Below, piece by piece: positions 1 to 11,400 of a stretch of DNA of 64,000 bases. How positions within the stretch are numbered: position 1 is the stretch's first letter; each line of letters starts with the position of its first letter. Under the pieces are notes generated by a model, which saw only the letters and a program-made list of their open reading frames with translations, was not told where the DNA came from and ran no database searches. A program made the translations under genes and the position numbers. The DNA comes from Phytophthora sp. 'mugwort' (lineage: Eukaryota > Oomycota > Peronosporomycetes > Peronosporales > Peronosporaceae). Location: contig JAUCEF010000012.1 of NCBI GenBank assembly GCA_033558025.1, forward strand, positions 3,596,001 to 3,660,000. The letters are read 5' to 3'.

Positions 1-1075
1 CGTACTCTCCCGTCTCCATGTCATCCCTCTCTGCTTCATCACCCGTATCCACGGTGCCGAACAGAGCTGAGCTTTCGCTATCATCTACCTTGTTCAATTC
101 ATCATCGTTATCGGCTAACAGCTCACTCCCCAGTGCGTTTCCATGGTCTTCATGATCGTCCGCTACAGAATAGAAAACAAAGCAGTTAGTATAACATTAT
201 GGATACAGTGTAGCATACCAGACACTATATTAGACAACCTACCAGCCGCATAATATACAGTATAACATACCTTCGTTGGAGTCGCTTCGTACTCCAGGCG
301 AATTCACAGATCCATCGTCAAGCACGAACGAAGAGCTTGAACATGCATCGTCGCTATCATTGACGCCGCCAGCTTGAACATGAGGTGAAGTCGCAATTAA
401 TTCTGGGGAACTGGGTTGTGGGGTTCGAGCAGGTGTCCTTGCCCTTGGTCCCGGTGGTTGCATCAGTGCGCGTCGTGTAGGTCGTTTTGATGACGTCATT
501 CCATTTCCGCGACGTTGAACAGTAGGAGGTGGCGTTATAGTTGTGGCACTGCAACACGGGGCATGATCACCAGCAGGTGCATCAGCTGTAGATACCGTGG
601 CTATAGGTGCGCGGTCCTCAGCTGCACGTGCACCTTCACGTGCCTCTGCGACTTCGATATCGGCGGTATAGGTATCGCGAACAACTTGGGCAGCAGCAGC
701 AAGCTGAGCATCGCCTGGTGCAAGCGTGGTGGACGTTCCGCTAGGCATTGGAGCAGCTCCACGTGCTTGGCTCCGCAGCACTACAAAAGGCATAACACTA
801 TGTAAGATCTGCCACCATACATAGGAACATTCAAACGTAACTTACCGTTTGCGTAGTACTCAAGTACTGCCTTTTCGCCCAGGAAGTAGGCAATGCCGTT
901 CGCGCCGTGCGGTTCCGCTCGGTCGAATGTACCGGTACCGCTCCTCCAGACTCCGTGCCGGTGGTGATATGCGCGTCCAGCCTTGACCCTTGAGTTCCTT
1001 CCAAACGAACTTGAACGAAAGGTCCCTTCCCGTCACCTCGCTATCGCGCAATATTTTGCCTATCGGCCACACCAT
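1..1075 (-). pseudogene. PiggyBac-like transposon protein, N-terminal part (partial, frameshifted)
   Basis: Read on the minus strand from ATG at 1075, the first exon has the pattern WKELKGQGWT, then RYIRPSG, then AYFLGEKAVLEYYAN, which resembles the N-terminal domain found in oomycete PiggyBac-type transposon proteins. A one-base frameshift near 915 separates RYIRPSG from AYFLGEK. The next exons follow introns with GT..AG ends at about 846-799 and about 271-163. Exon 2 is Ala/Pro/Ser/Thr-rich and low in complexity. Exon 3 is acidic (many D and E) and runs off the left edge, so the DDD transposase domain is not visible. Family assignment rests on the N-terminal pattern only; it could also be a related host-like gene family. 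The frameshift argues for a dead copy. Confidence 0.45.
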
Positions 1076-1503
1076 TGTATTCTCTTCTCGACTTGTGCCC
1101 CTCGCCCGCAAATCCTCGAATGAGGCGAATTGGTAAAGGCGAAGAAGGGGGCCGACTGAGAGCCACTCGTTTGGTACCCATTGCCTCCGCAAACTGATAT
1201 AAATCTCGTGGGCACAGATGTTACCTGTCGAAAGCTATACTGAAATTTAGACAAACACTGATCCGCAGAAAGGCGCAAATAGAGACGAGACGTACCTATG
1301 TCTTAACGTTGGTATGCTCTGTGGCGAGGGAAAATACACACCATACAAACTCCAAGTCTATTTTTGCTTATGCGCATATATGCAGAATAAGCAAATTGGT
1401 AATGCTGCATTATGCAGCATCCGGTTTGGAGGGGTTAAACAAACTTGCCCAGGATGGAAGGAACTTCCGAAGTACTATTATACGCCAATCCAGTACCGCC
1501 GTG

Positions 1504-1563
1504 GAGCCTTGAATCTGCATGGATGGAAAAAATAAATGCATGTCCGAGAACAAATTCATGCAG
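1504..1563 (+). repeat. Left terminal inverted repeat of the 1504-3454 element
   Basis: This arm matches the reverse complement of 3394-3454, strongest over the 45 bases from GCATGGATGG at 1517 to about 1563. Confidence 0.8.
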
Positions 1564-1744
1564 GCCGTACAGTAAGAAAAATAATGCATACTGGTGGTAT
1601 GTGCGTGTCTTTTGCACGAAAGAGCTCCCACCTATGAGCTGAAGGAAGCATCAGTGTTCAGTTTCACATGAGTCAAAGAGATCATCCCCTGAACTACCAT
1701 CGTCGCCTCCGCGTCTTGATCCTGCCGTCACCCTGGACCCTGCG

Positions 1745-3329
1745 TTGGATGGTGTGCAACCCCAATCGCGTCGGGCTATACTCTCGGAGCAACGTCGGCA
1801 ACACCGTCTTGACAAGCAAGCGGACGTTGCGCGCCGGCTCGCAACCCAGAGAGGACGGCGCCAGATCGAGGAACTCTCTCATGTTTGTGAGCAGGCCAAG
1901 CTTTCGGCTGCAAAGGCGCAAGAAAAGTATGAGCGGTTGGCTGCCGAGAAGGCTCAGAAGTGCAGCGACTTAACCAGCTACGTGTTCGGGTTGAGTCAGG
2001 CGAGCAGTTGGATCTCTCAGAAGCTGACACTCGTAAGCTTCGCCGTGTGACAGGCTACGGGAATAAAAAAAAACGTGTGTCGCACAGGCTGATCACCGCG
2101 TGATCCTAGCATTGATCGGATCGGAACCGCAGACCAATATTGCGCAGCGATTAGGAACTTCCCAGTCCTCAATTAGTCTCCATTTGCACCACACAGAACC
2201 TAGCACTGAACGCCGAGGACGAAAATCGGTGCTTACAAAAGAGAAGATTTTCGCAGCAGCAAAATTCCAGTTTATCTGCAAGACATCGTCATAAGCTCAC
2301 ACTGCCGCCTCATTGAGCTCGCTTTTCACAAGAAGGTGACTACCAAAACTGTCAGCAGGTATCTGAAGTACGTTGCAGGCTTTCGACTCGGTGCTTTTCG
2401 TCGTTTTCCCTGCGATGGAACTCGGTTCGTGCCATCGAGGATTGTCACAAGTATGCTACCACCATGCCGACCAAACATGGTCAAAACACGTAATAAGAGG
2501 CGGTATACTACGACAAGATGAAGCTGTCGAGGATGACAAAACGAAAGGCGTGGTCGATTGGGGGGGGGATTCCTACCGTCGCTAACGAATTCTACTCTGA
2601 GCACCCGGACCACATTTCATTGCTGTTTGCTGCATCCCCTTCGTTTGGAATATTGCACTTTGAAGTGATTGAAGGGAGCATAACGGCCGAGGTCGTGCTC
2701 GAATTTATGACGGAAATGGTTGCAACATACCTTCGCAAAATTTCCTGTCCATAAACGAACAAAGCGTGCCTTCATCTGGATAACGCAAGCATGCACCACC
2801 GTTCTGCTGCGACTGAGTTTCCAGAGAATTGAGGAACGGAGAGTAAAAAGGCAGGAACTCCATGACGAGGTACTTACTCACCGCTTCGCTTTCCAAATAG
2901 GTTTTCGGCACGATAAAGTCGAGACTTTGGCGGGCCCGATCTTTAGCGACCGTCACGGATGAGAGCAAAGCGATGTTAAAGCGAAGGCTTGCCGAAGTCG
3001 CGATTAAGATCACTGAGCATGACGTCCGTCAGTTCTATTTCCACGTGAAGCACTTCGTGAGGTACGCTGCTGATAGAGTTCCGGTTCTTACGCAGCAACT
3101 TTACGAGAATAGCCATGGCGGGGATGAATTGAGCCTGTGCCATCTTCTTCCAGACACAGTTGAGACGCTTTTGGCTAGTTATCTGCCCCACACGTTCGAG
3201 AAATTTACGCCGGAGATGAACCAAGAGGTTGATCGCGCCTTCGGGGTTCAGCGCCTCACCATGGGAGCCATTGCGGACATCCTGGATTATCGTGTGCCAG
3301 TGCAACATGACTTGGAAGTTGCCCTATGA
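1745..3329 (+). pseudogene. Tc1/mariner-like transposase, broken
   Basis: The plus strand keeps recognisable pieces in different frames. A coiled-coil-like, charged segment lies at about 1745-2045 (many K, R, E, Q and A). A helix-turn-helix segment, IAQRLGTSQSSISLHL, lies at about 2136-2190. Around 2590-2750 is a DDE-like stretch (YSEHPDHISLLFAASPSFG), and near 2768-2800 HLDNASMHH fits the second catalytic Asp. Downstream, 2973-3329 is open on the plus strand but its family match is unclear. Stops and frameshifts break the gene several times. The conserved YSPFLN motif expected after DNASMHH is instead found on the minus strand at 2819-2857, suggesting an internal inversion. Confidence 0.6.
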
Positions 3330-3393
3330 ACAGTGGTAGCAATAATGCATGTTTTTAGCACGGAAGAAAATGTCCATTTACACCATCCATCGC

Positions 3394-3454
3394 TTGCATG
3401 AATTTGTTCTCGGACATGCATTTATTTCTTCCATCCATGCGAATTCAAGGCGCC
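3394..3454 (-). repeat. Right terminal inverted repeat of the 1504-3454 element
   Basis: Inverted partner of 1504-1563. It reads TGCATGAATTTGTTCTCGG on the plus strand. Confidence 0.8.
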
Positions 3455-4281
3455 TCGATGTACAACGAATTCAAGCCAAACTTTCTGAGTTAATACCGAT
3501 ACAACTTTTTCCTAAATAACGTTAGAAGTTATTGATACAACATGTGTAGTACCGGTACTAGTATTTAGAAGCATGGTCAATGTACGGAGAGGTTTCGTTA
3601 AGTCCGAGTACGTAATTAAAGTGACAATAGCGAACTCAAGTCATGGTTTTGGTCGACCGCGGAAATTTCGAATAACACAGTAACTCCGGGTTACAAGCTA
3701 ATGCATGAAGCTCGGAGCTATTCAATTCTTCGCATCCTTTTCAATCCTCGCTGGACTGTAAATCAACTCGAGTACGAGAATCAACTTCAGCGAGGCGCTG
3801 CAGCGATTGGCAGTGATACAAAGACAGCGACCACCTTAACACACATAACGTTACATGACTCGTGTGCTGTACCGGAGACTTTGATAGCACCACAACCAAT
3901 ACAATTACTGGCTGATGCCCATCTTGATCGCATTGGTGTTGCTCTTTGCACAGGTGATAGACAAATTGTTAAGTCAGATATTCTACCTTACCGGTATCAG
4001 TAAAATGGCGTCTCCTTGAGAATTCCAGGTTCTGTGTGAGTCAGCCCATGCTCTGGTGTCGTCGAATCGGAAGATCACATGAAAGATCTGACAACGAGCA
4101 GGCAACAAGCAGTAATGCTCAACCAAGTAAGCAAAAAAGACGGTCAGTAAAGTACTAAAGTGCAGTATACAGTACAGTAATCCTCATCGCAATTCCTTAT
4201 CCCCCGGCGTTTAGGCCACCCACCAACACACCTCATTTCCGAATTCCTACCAAGCGCCTCCAGTCTCCAATTTCACTACCT
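3455..4281. other. Intergenic, no supported gene
   Basis: AT-rich stretch between the transposon and the elicitin-like gene. A 100-codon open frame at 3701-4003 has no recognisable domain, no signal peptide and a composition unlike the neighbouring genes, so it is not called. The last 100 bases are presumably the promoter of the next gene. Confidence 0.5.
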
Positions 4282-4815
4282 ATGTATGGTATGAGGTTCG
4301 CCTTTATCGTCTCCACTGCCGCGCTCGTCACCGTCACCAATGGCGCTACATGCGACTTAGCCTCACTCCAGACGCTCCTGACCTCGAGCGCTGCAACCAC
4401 GTGCAAGACGGACTCCGGTTTCAGGGGGACGACGCTGGCCACGCCGACAGACGCTGAATTGGCTAAAATGTGCTCCAGTGAGGCCTGCATGTCGCTGCTG
4501 TCCGAAGCCGAGTCGGCCGCCCCTTCGGAGTGCACCGTGGGCACGTTCGCCTTGTACGGCGACCTGATCACCCCACTGACCAAGGTCTGCGCTGGTGGCT
4601 CATCAACCGGTTCGTCGGCCACGACCGGCACCGTGGGCTCCACAGCAGGTTCCAGCACGTCAGCTACTGTGACGGCTAGCTCCACGGGTTCAACTGGCTC
4701 CAGCAGCCTGTCGGATGCTTCAGCTTCTGCCTCTGCATCGGGCAGCAGCGACGCCAACATGGCAGCCGTCTCCGTCGGTGCCGTCCTGGCTGCCGTGGCC
4801 GCAACGTTCTTCTAA
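4282..4815 (+). CDS. Elicitin-like secreted protein, GPI-anchored type
   Basis: 177 residues (174 if the second in-frame ATG at 4291 is used). A hydrophobic signal peptide of about 20 residues ends near TNGATC. The elicitin-type domain follows with exactly six cysteines (in the contexts ATCDL, TTCKTD, KMCSSEACM, SECTV and KVCAGG), the spacing expected for three disulfides of the sterol/lipid-binding fold. From about residue 105 the chain is almost entirely Ser, Thr, Gly and Ala, a likely O-glycosylated wall-spanning stalk. It ends in a hydrophobic tail after SSDANM, fitting a GPI-anchor signal. Elicitins of this kind are known in Phytophthora and Pythium as surface or secreted lipid carriers that plants can sense. 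No intron is seen. The gene stands alone between transposons. Confidence 0.9.
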   Translation: MYGMRFAFIVSTAALVTVTNGATCDLASLQTLLTSSAATTCKTDSGFRGTTLATPTDAELAKMCSSEACMSLLSEAESAAPSECTVGTFALYGDLITPLTKVCAGGSSTGSSATTGTVGSTAGSSTSATVTASSTGSTGSSSLSDASASASASGSSDANMAAVSVGAVLAAVAATFF

Positions 4816-5708
4816 GCAGCCTCTTCACCCCACGTTACTAAGTATAGATATTAACAGTAAACCAATGCATCACGTAAGTTAGCTGTAGAATCGACACGAA
4901 AGCCAACAGTCTAAACTGGGTGTGCAAATTTACAGTTCACTGTACCGTAGACTCGGTCCGTAGTACAATTCAGCTTATTACTGTAGTCTGCACTGTACAT
5001 ATTCCATTTCGGAGACGTGGCTTTCGGTGATCGCCAAGCGATGCTAGAAAGAGGCAATAATTTCTGCTACCCCCCTTCGCACGTTCGCACGAAGTCATTC
5101 TCGCGGTATTGTTCTCAGCTGTCCACTCATCCGGCGATACAATCGGCAAGCTGCGAACAATAGCCGCGCGTCCCAGAGCTGGGCTGCAATACCCGCCGGA
5201 ATTTCGACCTGCTCTCTGACTTGGGCCCTGTCCGAGACGGGTTTATTCCTGCGAGACGGCAGTCCGAACACTTTATGTCCGTGGCCAATCCAAGCTTCAA
5301 GTGTACTTGAGTCAGTGAGAGCCGCTACGAAATAGGCTGCGTTTCCACGCGCGCGTTGCTCTCCAGCTCCATAGTGAAGTCGCGCTGCTTGCTGTTCTCA
5401 GAATATTGGCTGGAACAATGGGGCTGGACTGCTAGACAACAATACTGCTACAGGCATAAGGTGTCCAACGACGAATATAGCTGAGTCGCTATTGTTTAGT
5501 GACCGGGGCTTTTGATTTCAAAAGCTTCTTCCTCTCCAGTGCCAACCTCGTCGCTCTGACGGTCGTGGCGTGCGAGGCGGCTCGGGCAGATCGTACATGA
5601 AATCATTCCGCAAAGCGGGTGAGCACGGCACTATGGCAGTCAAAGTTGCCACCGACTCACTTTTGATTTTGTCTCCACTTGGACAACACATTAGCTGCAA
5701 AACTAATC
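4816..5708. other. Intergenic, no supported gene
   Basis: Holds the 3' flank of the elicitin-like gene and the upstream region of the zinc-finger gene. Short open frames at 5518-5761 on both strands have no recognisable content. Confidence 0.5.
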
Positions 5709-6344
5709 ATGACCCATGCAACGTACACTATGACCAACCAAGTCACTTCTTCGGGTTGTGAGGTCAGCAAGACCAAGTTACGCCGTTCTCAAGAAGAAAT
5801 GACTTCCCGTCGGAGCTTCGCATCTCGTATGATCCGACTGGTCTTCAAGACGAAACAACGTACACGCACGACAGAGCAGCGGGCCAAGTCCTGGCCTGGA
5901 TGCGCGGAACCAGTTCCCGTACCGGCACCGACGATTACCAAATGCCAATCCAGTGCCACCATCGCTATCCCCAACAGCTTGGCTTCATCGCTGCCGTCCA
6001 ATGTGTCGACAGCGCACACAACACTGCGACGACTTCACAAACAAGACACAGACGCTAACTGTAGCGAAGATCATTGGCGGCAACGACAGACACACTGCGC
6101 GAACTGTGAGCGGCTTTTTTTCAAGTCCTTGTCGGCATTAAGCAGCAATGCCGGTCGGTTCTGCTCGCTGGACTGCAAGACCAACTTCGAGTACGTGAGT
6201 GAGCTCCAGGGCGTTCTGAAGACACAAATGCTGGGGGAGTGTGAATCTAGTAAAAAAAATGAATCTTGGGAACTGTTCTTAGCCAAGGCCGACGCTGAAG
6301 TGAACGGCAGCTTCAGCAGTGAAAAAGCTCCTCGATTGTATTGA
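5709..6344 (+). CDS. Small protein with FCS-like zinc finger, oomycete type
   Basis: About 211 residues from the first in-frame ATG (5709); a shorter start at 5799 is also possible. The N-terminal two thirds is basic and low in complexity. Near the C-terminus is CANCERLFF followed about 20 residues later by FCSLDCKTNFEYV, a CxxC...CSLDC arrangement that resembles an FCS-type (FLZ-like) treble-clef zinc finger. The fold usually mediates protein contacts. Function is unknown to me. No signal peptide or membrane helix is visible and no intron is needed. A degenerate copy of the SLDC/NFEY segment lies at about 18262-18314. Confidence 0.6.
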   Translation: MTHATYTMTNQVTSSGCEVSKTKLRRSQEEMTSRRSFASRMIRLVFKTKQRTRTTEQRAKSWPGCAEPVPVPAPTITKCQSSATIAIPNSLASSLPSNVSTAHTTLRRLHKQDTDANCSEDHWRQRQTHCANCERLFFKSLSALSSNAGRFCSLDCKTNFEYVSELQGVLKTQMLGECESSKKNESWELFLAKADAEVNGSFSSEKAPRLY

Positions 6345-6860
6345 GAACTACAGTATTGTCTCTTGCAGTAATTGACAACATAATCGGAAATACATGTGAT
6401 CAGTCGCAGTCTTCAGTACAGTACCGCAAGTCCACTTCAGCGTGTCGACCAATCACAGACCATTATTTATTTCACAGCGCATTGCTGACCTTCTCCTACA
6501 GTAGTTAGTGGACGGTAAGTGCTCCATAATATCGACACCTGCCGTAGGGTAATAGTCTCTTGGCGGGCTTCTAAGAGGAAAGGCGTACGATCGATCTACG
6601 CTGAGTGCATATTACCAGACGCCACAACTCTGTATTTGGTAATAACAGACCAAACATCTGTAAGATCAAGATCTTTCTCTAAAGTAAGCGCCTCGTTTTA
6701 CAGTAACATAAGCAAGTAGCTGGGTTTACCAATCATCCTTCCAAACTGTAGCGTTGATCGCTAAGGTCGTACGAATTTTTACAGTGCTGAAACAAATCTA
6801 TCGTCTTTTTTTTCGTGTTCATCGCTCGGATTGGTGTTTTGTTATGACGGAGGATATATC
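6345..6860. other. Intergenic, no supported gene
   Basis: Between the zinc-finger gene and the left LTR of the Ty3/gypsy element. A 66-codon frame at 6519-6719 shows nothing recognisable. Confidence 0.5.
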
Positions 6861-7039
6861 TGAAAGCGTGTGAGTTTAGGGGAGGGCGGCTAGAACCAGA
6901 ATGAGCCGTCCCCCGCAGTTTGGGCGGATGGAGGCCACGTGGCCCCCTCAACCGCCATACGTCTGCTTTATATTAGTTTCACTAAATAAATCCTCTAGAT
7001 CCACATCCTAATGGCTACTTTATAGCCAATCCGCATACA
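6861..7039 (-). repeat. 3' LTR of the Ty3/gypsy element
   Basis: 179 bp, starting TGAAAGCGTG and ending CCGCATACA on the plus strand. It matches 13349-13537 with scattered substitutions and about 10 bases of indels. Confidence 0.88.
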
Positions 7040-7053
7040 TTCACCCTCCATCT
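7040..7053 (-). other. Polypurine tract of the Ty3/gypsy element
   Basis: Directly next to the 3' LTR, the minus strand reads AGATGGAGGGTGAA. A purine run at this position is the second-strand primer in LTR elements and supports both the LTR edge and the minus orientation. Confidence 0.65.
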
Positions 7054-7272
7054 GGCAAATCGCGTCCCTCCAGCGAGTCAACATTCCGCAATAAACTCGC
7101 TCTGAATTGTGCCGTTGCTGCCTTGATTCGTCCGACCCTTTTTTGCCTCTCACTGCCTTTCGGTGGCCAGATTCTTGGGGGCTTGGATAAGTCTTGTGTT
7201 GGTGATGGTGCTCCTCCCTATGCTGTCTCTCGATAGGAAGTCTCGCCCCGTAGCTATGCCACTGAGGCTCCT

Positions 7273-8466
7273 GTGCCTTCTCAGACGTCCAGCGCGCCTT
7301 CGTCGACGCTTCCTGCACCCCGCGCGCGTACAGCTCCACCCGTAGTCTCGTCTAGCTCATCGGAGTCGGATGCCTCGACCGGTAGCTCGCTTGGGAGCGT
7401 TGTAGTCCCTGCGAAGTCGCTCTGGGAGCATATATATGAGTTCCTCGTAGAGGACTCAGATGTAGAATCAGAATCAGATCCAGAGTCACGTGCAGAATCA
7501 GGTGTGGCTACCCCAGCGGTCGGTACGGGCCTTACCGACGACAGTGAGGACGAAGATGTTCCGTCTCTTCCGCAGCGCACTCGCTTGCGTCGTGGTGATG
7601 AAACTTCTCACTGGTACCCGCCTCTGCCTGCGCCACCTGTCCGTCACCCGTCGACGAACGACGCAAACCACTACGATCCAACGGCTCCATGAGATTACAG
7701 TGCTGAAGCTGGTATTGTGCGCTTACTGGACGTCCATGGTGAGTTGCCGCATCTGTCGTTATTTGGTCCACTGGAAAGGTATTCCCGTGCAGATGAGTTG
7801 GGTCTGGGAAAAGCAGCTGGACAAACCGACGACTCGGCCCATGACGGAAAAAAAATACGTGCATGCTTGGAAGGCCGCCGACACCTCGGAGCCCATTAAC
7901 AGATGGGGTAAGGAGCGCGATGTTGCGTCGGAGGCTGGGACTTGTTTCACGGACGCTCTCCGGTCGGTGCTGTATTACCTTGATCAGCCGAAACTAGTCA
8001 CGATGGACATGTGGGACGCATTCGAAGACACGCGACCTTCTGAGATTCAGTACGGCGTGACGCGCGATGATGCCACGGAGGTCTTCATGTTGTTGCAGCG
8101 TCAAAGCGTGCCTTTGAACTACAACCGCTTGATGGTTAATCTCCTCTCGAGCTCGATACTCTTCATGATGTCTGCAAGACGCTTGAAGCTGGTGCCTACA
8201 TCGTGAGTGCAGGCGAAGATGGACTTGGGCACTGTTTCGTCGTGATCTCGCATGTTCCTGGCAAGCGACACATCTCGCTCAATGACTACGACACCAAGGA
8301 CGATCCGCCGATGGTTGTCATGCCTCTCCGCTATCAGGCATGGATCAAGCACGTGAAGTGGATCTGCCGCGTCGAGCTGCAGCCGGGGTACCAGTGTCGC
8401 CATGGGAAGCGCAAGTCAAAGACTCAGCGCAAGCGGGAGAAGAGTTTAAAGAAGCAGCAACAATAG
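7273..8466 (+). pseudogene. Antisense chromodomain plus cysteine-protease-like protein inside the Ty3/gypsy element
   Basis: Reads against the element's own genes, between its pol and its 3' LTR. The N-terminal part (7273-7692) is rich in Ser, Pro, Asp and Glu. After a frame change, about 7740-7825 gives YLVHWKGIPVQMSWVWEKQL, a chromodomain. Then comes a segment with GTCFTDALRSVLYYL (about 7935-7980) and, after another one-base frameshift near 8135-8150, GAYIVSAGEDGLGHCFVV and HISLNDYD (8190-8290). A Cys early in a helix, a His in GHCFVV and a following Asn/Asp fit a papain/OTU-like cysteine peptidase fold; this is inferred from the pattern only. The C-terminus is Lys/Arg-rich. It may be the remnant of an antisense gene belonging to the element, or of a second element inserted in reverse. 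Confidence 0.55.
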
Positions 8467-8479
8467 TAGGGGTTGTAAA

Positions 8480-11400
8480 TCGGGGATACATGTGGCCTTT
8501 GATCCCCCCTCGGAACTGTTCATCTTCTTCGCCGCTTCGTTCTCCGCGTTGCCTCGAAGTCCGCACTGAGGTCTGGAATTTGCGTGAGGTTCCCAAGTTG
8601 GCTTCTCCTGTCCCACCCACTCCACAAGGATTGCGTACGTCTTTTGTGACGACGCTTTCCCAAAGACGTTTGACAATCTGACGGACACTGCCGTCTGCCA
8701 GAATCACGCACGTGGTCGAGATAATCGAGTTGACCCCTTGTACGGCTTCAACGAACCGGTGTTGAAGACGGGAGCTTATTTCCGGCCTGAATGTTGAGCT
8801 CGTAGGCATGGTTGTGCACTTTCAGCGCGACCGTGTACGGGCCAATCCACTTCGGTCCAAACTTCGTGGAATCTGGTAGGCCAGATTGCTTTGGGTCGAG
8901 GTGCTTCGTGCTTAGGTACACTTGGTCCCCAACTTCGAAGACTTGCTCATTACGGTTCCGGTCGTAAACATCGCGCATTCGCTCTTGGGCTTCAGCTAGC
9001 GCTTCGCGACAGCGTAGCAGAATTGCTGCTTAACGTTCGTGGAACTCGGCGCCATGCTGACTCTTGGGTATCCGTACAAGTTGCTTCGCCGTGAGTTGAA
9101 GTGGGTTCAACGGAATGTAACCCAGATCCGCTTCGAACGGCGCAAGTTTTGTGCTGGAGTTGACCGTCGAGTTAATCAACTCAGCGTTGGCCAAGTGAAC
9201 GTCCCAGTCATCCTGCAGCGGACCAACGAAGCAGCGAAGATACTCCTCCAGCGTACGGTTCATTCACTCAATTTGTCCATCACCTTGCGCAAGGTGCGCT
9301 ACGGTCATGCTCAGCTTCGTTCCGATGGACGTGAAGACGTGCTGTCAGAAGTTGGACACAAACTTCCTATCGTGATCAGATACGATGTTGGATGGCATGC
9401 TGTGCAGCTTCCAGATGTTATCGATGAAGAGTCAAGCAACACCTTCAGCTGTCACCGTCTTGGTCATAGATACGAAGTGGCAACGCTTGGTCAACCGATC
9501 AACGACGACCCAGATGGAATCAACCTCTCTATTCGTTCGGGGTAGATCCGTGATGAAGTCCATGGAGATCGATCGCCACCGCTCATCCGGAACTCTCAGT
9601 GGTTCGAGAAATCCTGGAGATTTCGTCAACCGTGGCTTGTTGCTTCGACAAGGATCACATACTGCATCTTAGACCAGTACCAACGACGTGCAAGTATCAA
9701 GTACGTCCGTTTAGCACTGGGGAGACCGCCGTAGATGGTGTCAGGGCACTCGCTGAGGATCATCTGCCGCAACTTCATAATGTTGGGCCCGACAATGCGC
9801 TGCACGCCATCGGCAAGTGTTTGAAACTACAGCAATCCATCCGCTTCAGAATTGCAGCAATACTTCTTGTGATGTTGCCGTACACGCTTCGGTTTGAACC
9901 AGCTGTACGTCGCTTAATCACCGAGAAGATTGCTTGGATCTCACGGTCCTACTTGTACGCCTTCTTGATGCTTGAGATCAATTCGAGGTGGTAGTCACTT
10001 CGCGGATCGCCAAGCTGAAAGAGGTATTATCGAAACTTGTCACGATCAAGTCAAGGAAAACTTCGTCGCCGGTTGCAAGTCGGGCCTTCGGCTCAGTGCA
10101 TCCGCGGTGCCGTTCTTCGCTCCGGACAGATAGAGAAGGTTGACCGGTGCTCCGAGTGGATGTCGTACTAGCGCGCTAGTCGTCGATTGGTCATCTTCTG
10201 CGTGAAGTAGGCCTTTAAGGCTCTTGTGATCTGTATCGACATTTGGAGGCTTGTCTAAAGACAAGCTGTAGATATTGAACGCAGCCAGAGCATGAACAAA
10301 CGCAAGAAGTTCCTGCTGCTGGGTTGGGTAGTTAAGCCGCTGACTTCATCTTCCTACTGGTGTAAGGAATAGGACGCTAAACAACATCGATGACCTGAAA
10401 GCGTATTCCACCCACAGCGAATGTGCTCGCATCCGTCCGGAGGTGCATAGGCTGGTTAAAGTCTAGATGTACAGTATCGGTAGGTTGCACAAACCGCCGC
10501 TTCAAATATTTGTGTTCTTCAACTGATCGTCATTGAAGTGGGCTTCGCATTGCACTTGTTCTGCTTCCTTAAGTGAGCGAACGTGGTCGCAGTTACTGAA
10601 GCGTACTCCGGGCAGAAACGCTGGATGTAGCCGGCCTAGCCAATGAAACTGTGAATCCCCTCTTGAGTTCGAGGTACGAGCCAGTCCTTGATTGTCTGGA
10701 CCTTATCGGAATCCATCGGTTCTCCATCTCTTCCAACGAAGTCACATAAGCACGGGATCTTGTCAGCACAGGGTACACAGTTGGCAAGCTTCACGTAAAG
10801 CTTGTTGTCCGCAAGCGTTCCAATGTCTCCCGCAACGCTTCGATGTGTTCTTCAATGCTCTGGGACTTCGTGAAGATGTCATGTCGTCGTAAGACTTCGT
10901 GTTCTCCAAACCACAAAACAGCTTCGATGTCAAACGATGCATCGTCACAGGTGCGCGACAGACTTCCATGGGTAGTACCAGGCACTCCCAGAGTCCATTG
11001 GGTGCCTGGAACGCGGTGAACTTGATGTTCTCTTCGCGTATACGACCTTGGTAGTAGGCGGAGATCAGGTATATCGTCGAAACCAGTGTGTACCCGACAT
11101 GGCGCCCAAGATGTCTTCCTTCCTTGTCATTGGAATATTCTGGCGCACAGTGTTCGAGTTCAAGTATCGGTAATCTTGAACAATTCTCCATCCGACTGTC
11201 TTCGGACGCAGAACGTTGGCGCAGCGTGTAGGCTGATGCTTGGACGGGTGAGTTTTTTCTTCACCATGTCTTCAACCCAGCGCACGATTTCGCTGCTGTT
11301 CCGGTGATTGTCTCCACTGCTGCCGATACATCACAAGATTCAAATCTTTCATGTCGATCCGATGCTTGATGTCGCGTTTCTCGGGCAAGCTTTTTGGGAG

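Larger units (their letters stand above)
1504..3454 (+). mobile_element. Tc1/mariner-like DNA transposon, degenerate
   Basis: About 1.95 kb bounded by inverted repeats of roughly 45-60 bp: the right end read in reverse matches the left end through GCATGGATGGA, AATAAATGCATGTCCGAGAA and CAAATTCATGCA. Inside is a decayed transposase on the plus strand with a helix-turn-helix segment and DDE-type motifs. A target-site duplication could not be fixed because the outer edges of the repeats have diverged. Confidence 0.75.

Noticed and set aside
3701..4003. 100-codon open frame before the elicitin-like gene
   Set aside because: No domain, signal or paralogue, and composition like non-coding DNA.
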